Assembly (NCBI RefSeq): GCF_015863205.1
Contig: NZ_JACBXQ010000001.1
Coordinates: 1-64,000, forward strand
Direction: 5' to 3'
Length of the DNA stretch: 64,000 nucleotides
Source: Facklamia lactis
GTDB taxonomy: Bacteria; Bacillota; Bacilli; Lactobacillales; Aerococcaceae
Shown here: positions 1 through 7,678 of the stretch, in pieces
How the letters are laid out: every line of letters starts with the position of its first letter
How positions within the stretch are numbered: the first letter of the stretch is position 1
Made by a program: the position numbers and the translations under genes
Notes under the pieces: generated by a model
What the model was told of the DNA's origin: nothing
The model's database searches: none
What the model saw: only the letters and a program-made list of their open reading frames with translations

Positions 1-235
1 CCATTTTTAATTGTTGATTTTCTTTACGCAATTTTCTGAGTTCTTTTTCCTCATCAGTTAGATTATCAACAACATTAAATGAACCACTATTTTGATGATT
101 CTTAATCCATTTATCTAACGCCGAAGGGGTTAGATCGTATTCTCTAATAATATCAGATTTAGATTTTCCGTTTTCAAACAAACGGACCATTTGAAGTTTA
201 AATTCTGGAGTAAAGGTTCTTCTTGTTCTAGCCAT
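1..235 (-). CDS. IS3-family transposase OrfA, 5' part
   Basis: The visible 78 residues begin MARTRRTFTPEFKLQMVRLF and continue with a helix-turn-helix of the IS3/IS911 OrfA type (HTH_Tnp_1: a KSKSDIIREYDLTPSALDKWI-like pattern near residues 25-45), then a charged coil (ELRKLRKENQQLKM) that in this family forms the leucine-zipper multimerisation segment. OrfA binds the element's ends. In this family the OrfAB transposase is made by a programmed -1 frameshift into orfB, which here would lie outside the window. No stop codon or frameshift is present in the visible part, so it looks intact as far as it can be seen. Confidence 0.85.
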   Translation of the reverse strand, partial: MARTRRTFTPEFKLQMVRLFENGKSKSDIIREYDLTPSALDKWIKNHQNSGSFNVVDNLTDEEKELRKLRKENQQLKM

Positions 236-303
236 AAATAAATCGCCTACTTTCTTAATTTAACAATACATTCTCTCAGGAGACTTGTCCAATTAAGTGT
301 AGA
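1..303 (-). mobile_element. 5' end of an IS3-family insertion sequence (partial)
   Basis: The element runs off the left edge of the window, so only its orfA end is visible. The leftward transposase reading frame starts at 235. About 60 bases further out, around 285-303, lies a stretch that reads like an insertion-sequence end (ttgtccaattaagtgtaga). The exact end and any target-site duplication cannot be fixed without the other end, so the boundary at 303 is an estimate. Confidence 0.6.
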
Positions 304-369
304 CGATTCAATAGACACTTTGTATAAAAAGAGTTATGGTGCATTTATAAGATAATGGGGGGATTCAAG

Positions 370-534
370 ATGAGTCAAGAAAATATTGATAATAAATTAG
401 GTCAAGCGTCTGGTAAATTAAAAGAAGCTGCAGGTAAAGCAGAAAACTTAAAAGGCAAAATTGAGGAAGTTTCCACTGATTTAAAAGATTCTATCAAAGG
501 TGCTATTGAAGGTTTGAAAAAAGATAAAGACTAA
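370..534 (+). CDS. CsbD family protein
   Basis: A 54-residue, highly charged, glycine- and lysine-rich protein (starts MSQENIDNKLGQASGKLKEA, ends KKDKD). The pattern of short amphipathic helices with GKLKEAAGKAENLKGKIEE is that of the CsbD family (PF05532), small stress-induced proteins of unknown biochemical role. CsbD is a SigB-controlled protein in Bacillus, but nothing here shows SigB control. A GGGGGGA ribosome-binding site lies 7 bases before the ATG, and a strong terminator follows at 546, so the gene is probably monocistronic. It sits directly beside the insertion-sequence end. Family assignment is confident; function is not known. Confidence 0.85.
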   Translation: MSQENIDNKLGQASGKLKEAAGKAENLKGKIEEVSTDLKDSIKGAIEGLKKDKD

Positions 535-545
535 TTAGAACTCAG

Positions 546-571
546 GCAGTCCGTTATGGATTGCTTTTTTT
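546..571 (+). terminator. Rho-independent terminator of the csbD-like gene
   Basis: A 7-base-pair stem (GCAGTCC / GGATTGC with one G-T pair) around a 5-base loop is followed directly by seven T. It begins 11 bases after the stop codon. Confidence 0.85.
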
Positions 572-573
572 GT

Positions 574-944
574 TCGTATAATATTTAGTGGCGAATATCA
601 TAGTGGCATGAAAAGATATTTAAAATCAAAATTAGATTGAGAGTATGTGGATAACAATATGAAGAATTAGTAAGAGTACTTTACATCTGAACATAAACAT
701 CAGTTGGATGAGTATTATAGACCAGAGTGGTTTTTAGCGTCCATTTAACAGTCATTAGGTGTCTTAATTAGTTATTTGTGTAAAGTAGCTTTACATTTAC
801 ATGTTTTGCCTGTATTGTAGGACAAGTAGTAAGAAGTAACTAAATAAAGAATCGTTTTTTCATAGTAGTATGTAAATCATTTTTGTTTAATTAAGTTTTA
901 TTGCAATACAAAGTGCCTAAGACGCACACAGGAGGATTTACATT
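574..944. other. 371-base intergenic region upstream of cspA
   Basis: No convincing gene is seen. Several short frames are broken by many stops. It holds a 7-base inverted repeat (TGTAAAG-TAG-CTTTACA) at 779-795. The final 100 bases are probably the long 5' untranslated leader typical of cold-shock genes, but no promoter could be chosen with confidence. A small hairpin (GTGC-N7-GCAC) at about 913-927 lies just before the cspA ribosome-binding site. Confidence 0.4.
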
Positions 945-1145
945 ATGAATAACGGTACAGTTAAATGGTTTAATGCAGATAAAGGTTTTGGGTTTATCAC
1001 AGGTCAAGACGGAAATGATGTTTTTGCACATTTCTCAGCTATCACAGGTGACGGATTCAAAACATTAGAAGAAGGTCAAGCCGTGTCTTATGACGTAGTT
1101 GCTGGACAACGTGGCGATCAAGCTTCAAATATCGTTAAACTTTAA
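945..1145 (+). CDS. cspA: Cold-shock protein, CspA family
   Basis: A 66-residue single cold-shock domain, the normal family length. The RNA-binding motifs RNP1 (KGFGFI, residues 13-18) and RNP2 (VFAHF, residues 26-30) are both intact. These small beta-barrel proteins bind single-stranded RNA and DNA and act as RNA chaperones in the cytoplasm. The ATG follows a near-perfect AGGAGG site. The gene stands alone between a roughly 370-base upstream gap and its own terminator at 1166, which fits control through a long structured leader as known for csp genes. Which csp paralogue this is cannot be told from the sequence alone. Confidence 0.95.
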   Translation: MNNGTVKWFNADKGFGFITGQDGNDVFAHFSAITGDGFKTLEEGQAVSYDVVAGQRGDQASNIVKL

Positions 1146-1165
1146 TATAAATAATAATGGTATTG

Positions 1166-1192
1166 GGCAATCTGAAAGGATTGTCTTTTTTT
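1166..1192 (+). terminator. Rho-independent terminator of cspA
   Basis: The 7-base-pair stem GGCAATC / GATTGTC (one G-T pair) has a 6-base loop and is followed by seven T. Confidence 0.85.
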
Positions 1193-1268
1193 GTTTAGAA
1201 ATGTATCGATATATAGAGCGTTTGGGATTATAATGTGGGTGATGATATATGAAATGGGGCGTATAGGG

Positions 1269-2283
1269 ATGGAATCTGAAGAATTTATTAGTGAAATAAA
1301 TAAAGGACTTAATACAAAATATGAGATTACTATTCCGATTTTATATTTAGAATTACCGAATATTTTTACAAATTTAGAATTTAATTCATATAGATATGGT
1401 AGGTTCTTTATTGAACCTAAAAATATAGATCAAGATTACTATCAAATTTTTGGGACGACAGGTTTCGATGAAATAACAAATAATCTAGTTTTCTATTCTT
1501 GTGATAAATTCCTAGAATGTACGTTTAATGACAATATTACTTTTATGAGAGTGGTAAATACATTAAATATATTTTCGCAAGCTTTATGGTTAGTCAAGGA
1601 TAATTGTATTAATTTTAAATTAGGTTTTTTTATAAATATGATATACAACGTGGTAGACAAATTAGAACAAATGTGTTTAATTCTCTTTCAAATGGTAAGT
1701 TTGAAAAAGTTAAATATAATATGAGTGAGATTAATGATGCTATTGGATTAATGCCTGTTATACATAATTGTTACCCTAAAAAAATATCAATGAGATCTCT
1801 AAAAATATGGAGGGAATTATTCGAGAAGGATCTAGTACAATCAGTAACTATTCAAGCTTTGTAAAAGCTCAACAATATTTAACTTCAACTAGAAAAGAAA
1901 GTTTTATACCTGCTAAAATTGCAAATTATATTTCAGTGTTAGAATGTCTTTTTGCAGTAAAATCAAATAATACACATAATTGCGCTGAAAGAGTTTCTAG
2001 ATTCATAGAGCAAGGTGATAGTAGAGTAGATTTATACAAGAAAATGAAGAAAATATATGGTGTACGTTCTTCATATGTTCACGGTGGAGAAATTAAACAT
2101 TCTCATGATTTAGAAGAATATTCAGTAGAGTTGGATGAAATTGTAAGAAGAGTATTTAAGAAGTTTTTGACTGAATTTCAAAGTTTTAACTATTTACCTA
2201 ATAATAGTAAAAAAATTGATAAATATTTTATTGAAGTTGAAAATTCTAAAGGTATAATTTCTTCTGAAAAAGTTTTTAATTAA
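1269..2283 (+). pseudogene. Frameshifted gene with Apea-like HEPN C-terminus
   Basis: Three consecutive open segments in three different frames read as one protein. Frame A runs from about 1269 (MESEEFISEINKG; ATGs at 1233, 1242 and 1254 are also possible) to about 1670. Frame B runs from about 1671 to about 1820 (VFNSLSNGKFEKVKYN). Frame C runs from about 1825 to the TAA at 2283. One missing A near 1669 would join A to B, and a second indel near 1790-1830 would join B to C. The last part has the pattern of HEPN_Apea C-terminal domains (TSTRKES, KIANYISVLECLF) and a catalytic-type RX4H motif, RSSYVH, encoded at 2065-2082. HEPN proteins of this kind are RNases, and ApeA is an anti-phage defence protein. 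The N-terminal part is not recognised. The region is AT-rich and flanks an insertion sequence, consistent with an accessory island. Sequencing error in the homopolymer runs is an alternative to real decay. Confidence 0.65.
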
Positions 2284-2637
2284 AATAAATTATACAAAAT
2301 AAAAAATATTTAACCGCACTGGTGTACTTGGTAGTTTTTCATAAGCATTGGCGTGTGGAAAGGTTGTAATTGAATACGTTTTTGAATACGTCTTTTAAAC
2401 TTACTAGCATTTTATAGCATATATAATAGTAGATAAAGGTTTATTTTATGCGTTTCTTACTTATCGGAATTTACAAGAATCTTACATCAGAAAAGAACGT
2501 GGAAGATAATCAAAATCATTTTATACTTCAAGAATTGCTTAATATAGCTGTTCTTGAAGTTTTTTTGTTGTATTATTCTTAACACTTTAATGGGATGATT
2601 ATATTTGTATAGAGAATTAAAAGCAAAATATAAAGAA
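2284..2637. other. Intergenic region between the HEPN pseudogene and fba
   Basis: AT-rich, with no convincing gene. A 44-codon frame at 2448-2582 has only a weak AAAGG site and runs through the strong hairpin at 2526-2559, so I do not call it. That hairpin with its T-run implies rightward transcription into this region. Confidence 0.4.
2526..2566 (+). terminator. Rho-independent terminator
   Basis: Perfect 9-base arms CTTCAAGAA and TTCTTGAAG (2526-2534 and 2551-2559) with a 16-base loop are followed by seven T. It faces rightward and is about 240 bases after the HEPN pseudogene, so what it terminates is unclear. Confidence 0.7.
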
Positions 2638-2670
2638 AGCCCCCTAAATCTTTTACAGATTTAAGGGGCT
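2638..2670 (-). terminator. Terminator of fba (leftward)
   Basis: Thirteen-base arms AGCCCCCTAAATC and GATTTAAGGGGCT with one mismatch surround a 7-base loop. On the minus strand it is followed by a T-rich tract (CTTTCTTTATATTTT). It lies 21 bases past the fba stop codon. Confidence 0.8.
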
Positions 2671-2691
2671 ATATAGCAGGGATATTAAAAT

Positions 2692-3549
2692 TTAGGCTTT
2701 ATTAGTTGATCCGAAACGATCCATAGTGCGTTTTACTTCCGCTACAATTGCTTCTTTACCAGGTGCAATTACTTTACGAGGATCATATACTTTTGCATCG
2801 TCATTTAATTTTTGACGAACCGCAGCTGCCCATTGTTGTTGTAGTTCAGTGTTTACGTTTATTTTACAGTGACCACGTTCAATTGCTTTTTTGATTTGAT
2901 ATTCAGGAATTCCTGAACCACCGTGTAAGACAAGTGGAGTTTTTGTAGCTTCCGAAATAGCTTTCATTTCATCAAAGCCTAATTGAGGTTCTCCTTGATA
3001 AGGTCCATGAACAGATCCAAGCGCAGCAGCTAAAGCATCAATTTCTGTTTCTTGAACCATTCGGATACACTCATTAAGGTCTGCGTATTTTACGCCCCCG
3101 ATAACACCATCTTCTTCTCCACCAACAGTACCAACTTCTGCCTCAACAGAAACACCTTTAGAATGTGCATATTCAACAACTTTTTTAGTGTTTTCAATAT
3201 TTTCATCAATTGGATGAGCAGAACCATCATACATCACAGATGTATAACCTTCGTCAATAGCGTTGACACAGGTTTCATAAGAAGATCCGTGGTCTAAGTG
3301 TAAGGCAACCGGAACGTTAATGTCCATAGTTTCCATTAGTGCATTCACCATAGCAGTGACAACTTTTGCTCCACCCATATACTTAGTAGCTCCCTCAGAA
3401 ACACCTAAGATGATTGGAGAGTTAGCTTCTTTAGCTGCTTGAAGAATAGCTTGGGTCCATTCTAAATTGTTGATATTGAATTGACCAACACCATACCCTT
3501 CTTTAAGTGCCTTGTTCAACATATCTGTCATATTAACTAGTCTACTCAT
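2692..3549 (-). CDS. fba: Fructose-bisphosphate aldolase, class II
   Basis: A 285-residue zinc-dependent class II aldolase, the usual length. It splits fructose 1,6-bisphosphate into dihydroxyacetone phosphate and glyceraldehyde 3-phosphate in glycolysis, and runs in reverse in gluconeogenesis. The catalytic Asp86 and zinc ligand His87 lie in LHLDHG. The other metal ligands are His181 (GSVHGPY) and His209 (VLHGGSG). The phosphate-binding NVNTE motif is also present. The ATG follows AAAGGAG. The gene lies just downstream of fbp on the same strand, 140 bases away with a likely promoter of its own between them, pairing the forward and gluconeogenic enzymes of the same substrate. Confidence 0.97.
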   Translation of the reverse strand: MSRLVNMTDMLNKALKEGYGVGQFNINNLEWTQAILQAAKEANSPIILGVSEGATKYMGGAKVVTAMVNALMETMDINVPVALHLDHGSSYETCVNAIDEGYTSVMYDGSAHPIDENIENTKKVVEYAHSKGVSVEAEVGTVGGEEDGVIGGVKYADLNECIRMVQETEIDALAAALGSVHGPYQGEPQLGFDEMKAISEATKTPLVLHGGSGIPEYQIKKAIERGHCKINVNTELQQQWAAAVRQKLNDDAKVYDPRKVIAPGKEAIVAEVKRTMDRFGSTNKA

Positions 3550-3590
3550 TTATATAACACTCCTTTAAAATTTGTTGTTGATACGAATAC

Positions 3591-3596
3591 ATTATA
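3591..3596 (-). promoter_or_regulatory. -10 box of the fba promoter
   Basis: On the minus strand a perfect TATAAT lies about 42 bases before the fba ATG. The -35 region (TAGTGA at 17-base spacing) is poor, so the promoter is a proposal based mainly on the -10 box. Confidence 0.45.
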
Positions 3597-3689
3597 CATG
3601 ATTAAAGAATCTTTCACTAGACTGATTTAAAGATATTTGTGATAAATAAATTTTATTTAAGATTGTCAGAAAAGAAATAGATTATCCAA

Positions 3690-5579
3690 TTATAAGAGTA
3701 ATTCAGGATGATAAGGGGGTAAATTGTCTCTCAATTTTTGAGATTGTTGGTCTAACATTTTACCAATATCTGTATCGGCGACTTGTTGGCGTCTAGCTCT
3801 TTCTGTCACAATAAACTGCTTGGGCAAAATGTCACGTTTAGATGCAATGGCATCTTCTTTGGTAGTGAATGGAGAATGCGCACAAATATATATTTCATGT
3901 GAATTATCGACTAATGTATAGCCAGCAATGCCAGTTACTTTTTGATACGGTTTTGCTAAGCCTCCATCAATGACAAGCATTTTACCATTTGCTTTAACTG
4001 GTTTTTCTCCTTCAAGCGCTTTAACAGGTGTATGGCCATTAATAATATAGCCACTTTTCTCAAGTTCAAACTCTTCTAAGATTTTGTTACAAAATTCTTC
4101 TGAGTCTCTTAAGCGATAGTACGGGTTTTGAATTTCTTTGTGAGTTTTTTTATCGGTTAGGAAATATCTTTCAAATGTTTTCATTGAGTGTTTTCCAAAG
4201 AGTGTAGACACTTCGCCACACCATAAATACCAAATTAAATCGGTGTCAAAATCTTCCTTGGAACGCTTGTTTCTGAAAGAAGCCATAATGGCTTTTTCGA
4301 AGCGATCCATTAATGATTTTCCTTTTAAACGCTCGTCTTCTAATTCGATTTCCATGAACTCACCTTCTTCGGTACAGGGTAAGCAGCCGTGGAAGAGTAA
4401 ATTTCCATTGTAGGCTTTGTACATGGTCCCATGTAATACTAGAAAGTTAATATGTCTTTCTAGTTTTAAAGAATTCTGAAATTGGTTGAGGAGATCGAGC
4501 AGAATCAATTCTTCTCCTAAAGTCAATTCATAAGGATTATCAGGATCGACTCTTTGAAAGCAACCATTTTCAATAGGGTAACTTTCACCTTCAAGAGTAA
4601 TAGAAGTTTGATCTTTGGAGAGTTTATCTAATAAAAGTCTCTTCTCCATTTTAAATTCAGGTCTCCGAAGAATTAATTGACTTTCAACTTTAAATTGCAT
4701 AATGGAAATTGCTTGGTGCATGAGAGTGATATCATCGATTTCCTCTTGCGTTAAATGGGAGGTATCTCCTCGAGGGTGAAAAGCTTTATTATCTTGATAA
4801 TATCTTCGACCATATTTAGCTAGTCTGGATAAGTCTATTTCATAATCTTCTAATAAATGTGTATGGCCGTATCGCAACTGGATACGTAAAACATTGGTGA
4901 GACAGGCCATGGAGCCTGAATAGGCACCAATCCAAATAATATCATGGTTACCTAGCTGAATGTCTAAAGAAGGAATTTCCATCAGACGATCGACAATTTT
5001 ATCTGGATTTGGTCCACGGTCATAAATATCACCCAGCACATGAAGATGATCCACTACAAAACGCTGAATTAAAAGGGCTAAAGCTACAGCAAAATGGTTA
5101 GCAAGGTTGAGATCAATAATAGTGTTGAAAATCGTGTGGTAATATTTGAGTTTGTTGGATTCCTCATCATATTGATAAATGAGTTCTTCTAAAATATAAT
5201 CATAAGGTTTAGGAAGGGCTTTACGAACTTTAGAACGTGTATACTTACTAGAGACATGTCTTGTTACTTGAACGAGCTGGTCTAAAAGAGTGATCCACTC
5301 ATCCTTAGTTTTATCTGCAGTTAGTAAGATATCTTCGGGATAATAAATATTAAAACATAGGTCTAATTGTTCTTCTTTAGTAAGAATGTCATCAAATAGA
5401 TCGGCTACTTTAATACTAATAACGCCAGAGCAGTTTCTTAATAAATGATCAAAAGCTTCAAACTCACCATGTAAATCACTAATGAAATGTTCGGTTGATT
5501 TTGGTAATTGTTTGATCGCTTCAAGATTGATAATCTCGATTAAATCATCTACAATCTGTGATTCAGCTTGTTTATTCAT
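3690..5579 (-). CDS. fbp: Fructose-1,6-bisphosphatase, class III
   Basis: A 629-residue protein of the Firmicute class 3 FBPase family (PF06874), slightly shorter than Bacillus Fbp. It hydrolyses fructose 1,6-bisphosphate to fructose 6-phosphate, the committed step of gluconeogenesis. Metallophosphatase motifs are visible in order: DLHGEF (about residue 35), GDIYDRG (about 182), GNHD (about 210) and NGHTP (about 535), followed by the family's IDGGLAKPYQKVTGIAGYTL segment. The ATG follows GCGGGAG. It is transcribed leftward, toward fba, from a promoter at 5633-5661, and diverges from the small gene at 5740. Confidence 0.97.
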   Translation of the reverse strand: MNKQAESQIVDDLIEIINLEAIKQLPKSTEHFISDLHGEFEAFDHLLRNCSGVISIKVADLFDDILTKEEQLDLCFNIYYPEDILLTADKTKDEWITLLDQLVQVTRHVSSKYTRSKVRKALPKPYDYILEELIYQYDEESNKLKYYHTIFNTIIDLNLANHFAVALALLIQRFVVDHLHVLGDIYDRGPNPDKIVDRLMEIPSLDIQLGNHDIIWIGAYSGSMACLTNVLRIQLRYGHTHLLEDYEIDLSRLAKYGRRYYQDNKAFHPRGDTSHLTQEEIDDITLMHQAISIMQFKVESQLILRRPEFKMEKRLLLDKLSKDQTSITLEGESYPIENGCFQRVDPDNPYELTLGEELILLDLLNQFQNSLKLERHINFLVLHGTMYKAYNGNLLFHGCLPCTEEGEFMEIELEDERLKGKSLMDRFEKAIMASFRNKRSKEDFDTDLIWYLWCGEVSTLFGKHSMKTFERYFLTDKKTHKEIQNPYYRLRDSEEFCNKILEEFELEKSGYIINGHTPVKALEGEKPVKANGKMLVIDGGLAKPYQKVTGIAGYTLVDNSHEIYICAHSPFTTKEDAIASKRDILPKQFIVTERARRQQVADTDIGKMLDQQSQKLRDNLPPYHPELLL

Positions 5580-5632
5580 ATCTCCCGCCTCATTTTCTAT
5601 CTATTTTTAAAGCGTTTGCTTTTATAGTTACT

Positions 5633-5661
5633 AAACTAGATAACTTTTACTATTTTGTCAA
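5633..5661 (-). promoter_or_regulatory. Sigma-A promoter of fbp
   Basis: On the minus strand, TTGACA (5656-5661) and TAGTTT (5633-5638) are separated by 17 bases. The -35 is perfect, the -10 is weak. A degenerate cre-like sequence lies at about 5607-5622 but matches the consensus poorly. Confidence 0.5.
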
Positions 5662-5666
5662 TAACC

Positions 5667-5694
5667 TTGTTAAAAGTATCAGATTTGATATACT
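5667..5694 (+). promoter_or_regulatory. Sigma-A promoter of the 5740 gene and yitT-like gene
   Basis: TTGTTA (5667-5672), a 16-base spacer and TATACT (5689-5694) lie about 45 bases before the ATG at 5740. The promoter is back to back with the fbp promoter. Confidence 0.55.
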
Positions 5695-5739
5695 AAAAAT
5701 TGGCTAATAATCGCCAATATTTGAAAAGAGGGATGAATC

Positions 5740-6180
5740 ATGACACAATTTAAAGAACAATTTGAAGCTTTATTAAATGAGAAAAAGTTACCTGCTAAGT
5801 ATCAGGAAATTCAAGGTGGTAATCATCTTTATCGTTTTCAATTTCGGATTAGTGAAGACCGCATTCTCATTGTCGAAGTAATTATTCAAGATAGTGATAA
5901 AGAATATTTTGATGTTCAAGTTATTTATCGTCATGTTCATGTATTGAATGATTATAGCAAACAAAATGATGCCCTCAGCTTGATTAATGAATTAAACGGT
6001 ATGCGAACTGGATACTATCATTTGTATTTAGCAGGAGATGGAGAAATTTATCTACGTAATTTAATGAGAATTGGACATGATCCTTATCCACTCTATGAAA
6101 CAATAGTTGTTGGGTCTGGGATTGCACGTAATTTACAAGCAGATTTCGAAAAGAAACTTGGGCCTTCAGCCAAAATATAA
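5740..6180 (+). CDS. Conserved-looking hypothetical protein (YbjN-like?)
   Basis: A soluble 146-residue protein with no membrane segment. The alternation of beta-strand-like stretches (YRFQFRISEDRILIVEVII, YFDVQVIYRHVHVL) with a long helix and a following LYLAGDGEIYLRNLMRIG resembles the YbjN / type III secretion chaperone-like fold, but this is an impression and not an established match. The ATG follows AAAGAGGG. It is the first gene of a two-gene unit, ending 21 bases before the YitT-family gene, and starts from its own promoter divergent from fbp. No function can be assigned. Confidence 0.7.
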   Translation: MTQFKEQFEALLNEKKLPAKYQEIQGGNHLYRFQFRISEDRILIVEVIIQDSDKEYFDVQVIYRHVHVLNDYSKQNDALSLINELNGMRTGYYHLYLAGDGEIYLRNLMRIGHDPYPLYETIVVGSGIARNLQADFEKKLGPSAKI

Positions 6181-6201
6181 TCAAAGAAAGGGGGAAAATG
6201 C

Positions 6202-7215
6202 TTGTTTATAGATTATATTCAAAAAAGACCAGTCTTAAATTTTGCATTTCAAATATTTATTGCAGTTGTTGCTGCTTTGTCTACGGCGGTTGGGTTAAAT
6301 TTATTTCTAGTACCGGGTGATATTTTTTCTTCTGGAACAACAGGGATTGCGCAGATAATAAATTATTTTGCGGATCAAATTCCAGTGATCGGTCCTTTAC
6401 TAACTATAGGGAACTTATTTTTGATTTTGAATATTCCAATCATCATTCTTTCTTGGGTCAAATTAGGCAAGCATTTTACGGTTATGACACTTTTAGTAGT
6501 TGTTCTATCTATGATAGCTACTAATATGATTCCAGTTATTCAAGTTTCAGCTAATCCTTTATTGAATGCTATAATGGGGGGAGCCATTGCTGGAGTAGCT
6601 TCTGGGATTACGATCAAATATGGAATGTCTTGTGGCGGGCTAGATATTATTTCGTTAGTTCTTTCACGAATTACCGGTTCTAATGTTGGTTCTTTAGGCT
6701 TTGCGATCAATTTATTGATTATTTTAGCCTCTGGTTTGTTATTTGATTGGGAGTATGCGCTTTATACTCTTATCTCTATCTATGTTTTATCAAAAACAAT
6801 TGATGGAATTCATACGAGCGAGCATCGTTTGACTGCCTTTATAGTGACCAACCAAACGGATGACGTGGTAAATGCTATTTATAAATCAATTGTTCGAGGC
6901 GTGACGATTTTACAAGGTCAAGGTGGCTATTCACGGGATAAACGAGATGTCTTGATGGTAGTGATTAACCGTTATGAAATGTTCTCTCTTCAGAACGCAG
7001 TGAAGCAAGCAGATGATAATGCTTTTGTGAATATTATTCACTCAACAAAAGTCGTCGGTCATTTCTTTACTAGAGATCAACAAAAAGCGATGAAGTGGCA
7101 AGTTAAAAAAGTTGAAAAAGAACAGCAGCAGGATTCTGATGATAGCGAAGGTCTTTTGAGCTCTAACCTCGACTTTGACCAACTCTATGAACAGGTTCCA
7201 GATATGGAAGATTAA
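6202..7215 (+). CDS. YitT family membrane protein
   Basis: A 337-residue protein with about five or six hydrophobic segments in the N-terminal 200 residues (YitT_membrane, formerly DUF161; the family signature region includes KYGMSCGGLDIISLVL). A soluble DUF2179 domain follows (RGVTILQGQGGYSRDKRDVLMVVINRYE split over about 235-260). A charged, acidic tail ends the protein. It is a probable inner-membrane protein of unknown transport role. The start is TTG at 6202, chosen because AAAGGGGGA lies 8 bases upstream; the nearby ATG at 6198 is in another frame. It is probably co-transcribed with the gene at 5740, and a strong terminator follows. Confidence 0.9.
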   Translation: MFIDYIQKRPVLNFAFQIFIAVVAALSTAVGLNLFLVPGDIFSSGTTGIAQIINYFADQIPVIGPLLTIGNLFLILNIPIIILSWVKLGKHFTVMTLLVVVLSMIATNMIPVIQVSANPLLNAIMGGAIAGVASGITIKYGMSCGGLDIISLVLSRITGSNVGSLGFAINLLIILASGLLFDWEYALYTLISIYVLSKTIDGIHTSEHRLTAFIVTNQTDDVVNAIYKSIVRGVTILQGQGGYSRDKRDVLMVVINRYEMFSLQNAVKQADDNAFVNIIHSTKVVGHFFTRDQQKAMKWQVKKVEKEQQQDSDDSEGLLSSNLDFDQLYEQVPDMED

Positions 7216-7230
7216 TAGCAAGAATAGAAA

Positions 7231-7275
7231 AACAAGCCTGTAGTATTATTTATACTCTAACAGGCTTGTTTTCTT
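7231..7275. terminator. Terminator after the YitT-family gene (both strands)
   Basis: Perfect 11-base arms AACAAGCCTGT and ACAGGCTTGTT (7231-7241, 7260-7270) are followed by TTCTTATTTTT rightward. Leftward, the stem is followed by TTTTCTATTCTTG, so it could also stop transcripts coming from the right. Confidence 0.85.
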
Positions 7276-7443
7276 ATTTTTAAATATTTTAATTGGTACT
7301 AGATAACGTTCTAGTCACGAGATACGTGCATTTTAAGCATTTGGATCACCTTAACCTTTCTTTAAAATTTGAGTTAATGACAATCCCAACACTCCTTTCA
7401 CTAATTTATCCCACTTGTCGACTGAGGATAAAACTAAAATAAA
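7276..7443. other. Intergenic region with possible leftward micro-ORFs
   Basis: On the minus strand this stretch has an AAAGGAG-type site followed by a short frame ending SLTQILKKG. After that comes AAGGTG, six bases, and a 9-codon frame MLKMHVSRD. A small inverted repeat ACTAGA-N6-TCTAGT lies at 7298-7315. None of these is long enough to call a gene, and no promoter was found between here and the terminator at 7444. Confidence 0.3.
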
Positions 7444-7474
7444 ATACCTACTGTTAGAGACTAACAATAGGTAT
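7435..7474 (-). terminator. Terminator of the 46-codon leftward gene
   Basis: Arms ATACCTACTGTTAG and CTAACAATAGGTAT (7444-7457, 7461-7474; one mismatch) have a 3-base loop. On the minus strand they are followed by TTTATTTTAGTTTTA. The stem overlaps the last codons and the stop of the small ORF. Confidence 0.85.
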
Positions 7475-7601
7475 GTGAGTTAATTATTAAAGTTATAGAT
7501 GCTAAAGCCTCATAGAAAAGTGGTCGTGAAGATAGTCCAAGCATTTTGATAAGACTTGGAGTTACGAAAAGGATTTTTACTTGTTTAGTAAAAATATCCA
7601 T
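7461..7601 (-). CDS. Small unknown protein of 46 residues
   Basis: The protein begins MDIFTKQVKILFVTPSLI and ends TLIINSHTYC. I do not recognise a family. It is basic and amphipathic at the N-terminus, with a hydrophobic stretch (LFYEALASITLII) toward the C-terminus, and carries one terminal cysteine. Three independent signals support it as a real gene: an AGAGGAG site 7 bases before the ATG, a sigma-A promoter with 17-base spacing about 50 bases upstream, and a dedicated terminator overlapping its stop. The implied transcript is only about 200 nt. Candidates are a type I toxin-like or signalling peptide, a bacteriocin-like peptide, or a leader peptide whose downstream gene is lost. It does not look like Fst/Ldr toxins. 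Coding potential is inferred from these signals only. Confidence 0.6.
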   Translation of the reverse strand: MDIFTKQVKILFVTPSLIKMLGLSSRPLFYEALASITLIINSHTYC

Positions 7602-7649
7602 TTTCTCACTCCTCTCAAACTTATCTGCTATTCCCTAACCTTCAACTAA

Positions 7650-7678
7650 ATTATACGAATAGAGTGCCGATTTGTAAA
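7650..7678 (-). promoter_or_regulatory. Sigma-A promoter of the 46-codon gene
   Basis: On the minus strand TTTACA (7673-7678), a 17-base spacer and a perfect TATAAT (7650-7655) predict a start near 7643 and a 42-base leader. It lies just past the stop codon of the HAD phosphatase gene, which ends at 7686 on the same strand. Confidence 0.75.

Noticed and set aside
2448-2582. 44-codon rightward frame MRFLLIGIYKNLT... with an AAAGG upstream
   Set aside because: It runs through a perfect 9-base-pair terminator hairpin, and its T-run would encode the hydrophobic end. The ribosome site is weak. More likely a chance frame.
5607-5622. cre-like sequence (AAAGCGTTTGC) between fbp and the 5740 gene
   Set aside because: It differs from the CcpA consensus at three positions in either orientation. 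Catabolite control of fbp would make sense, but the site is too weak to call.
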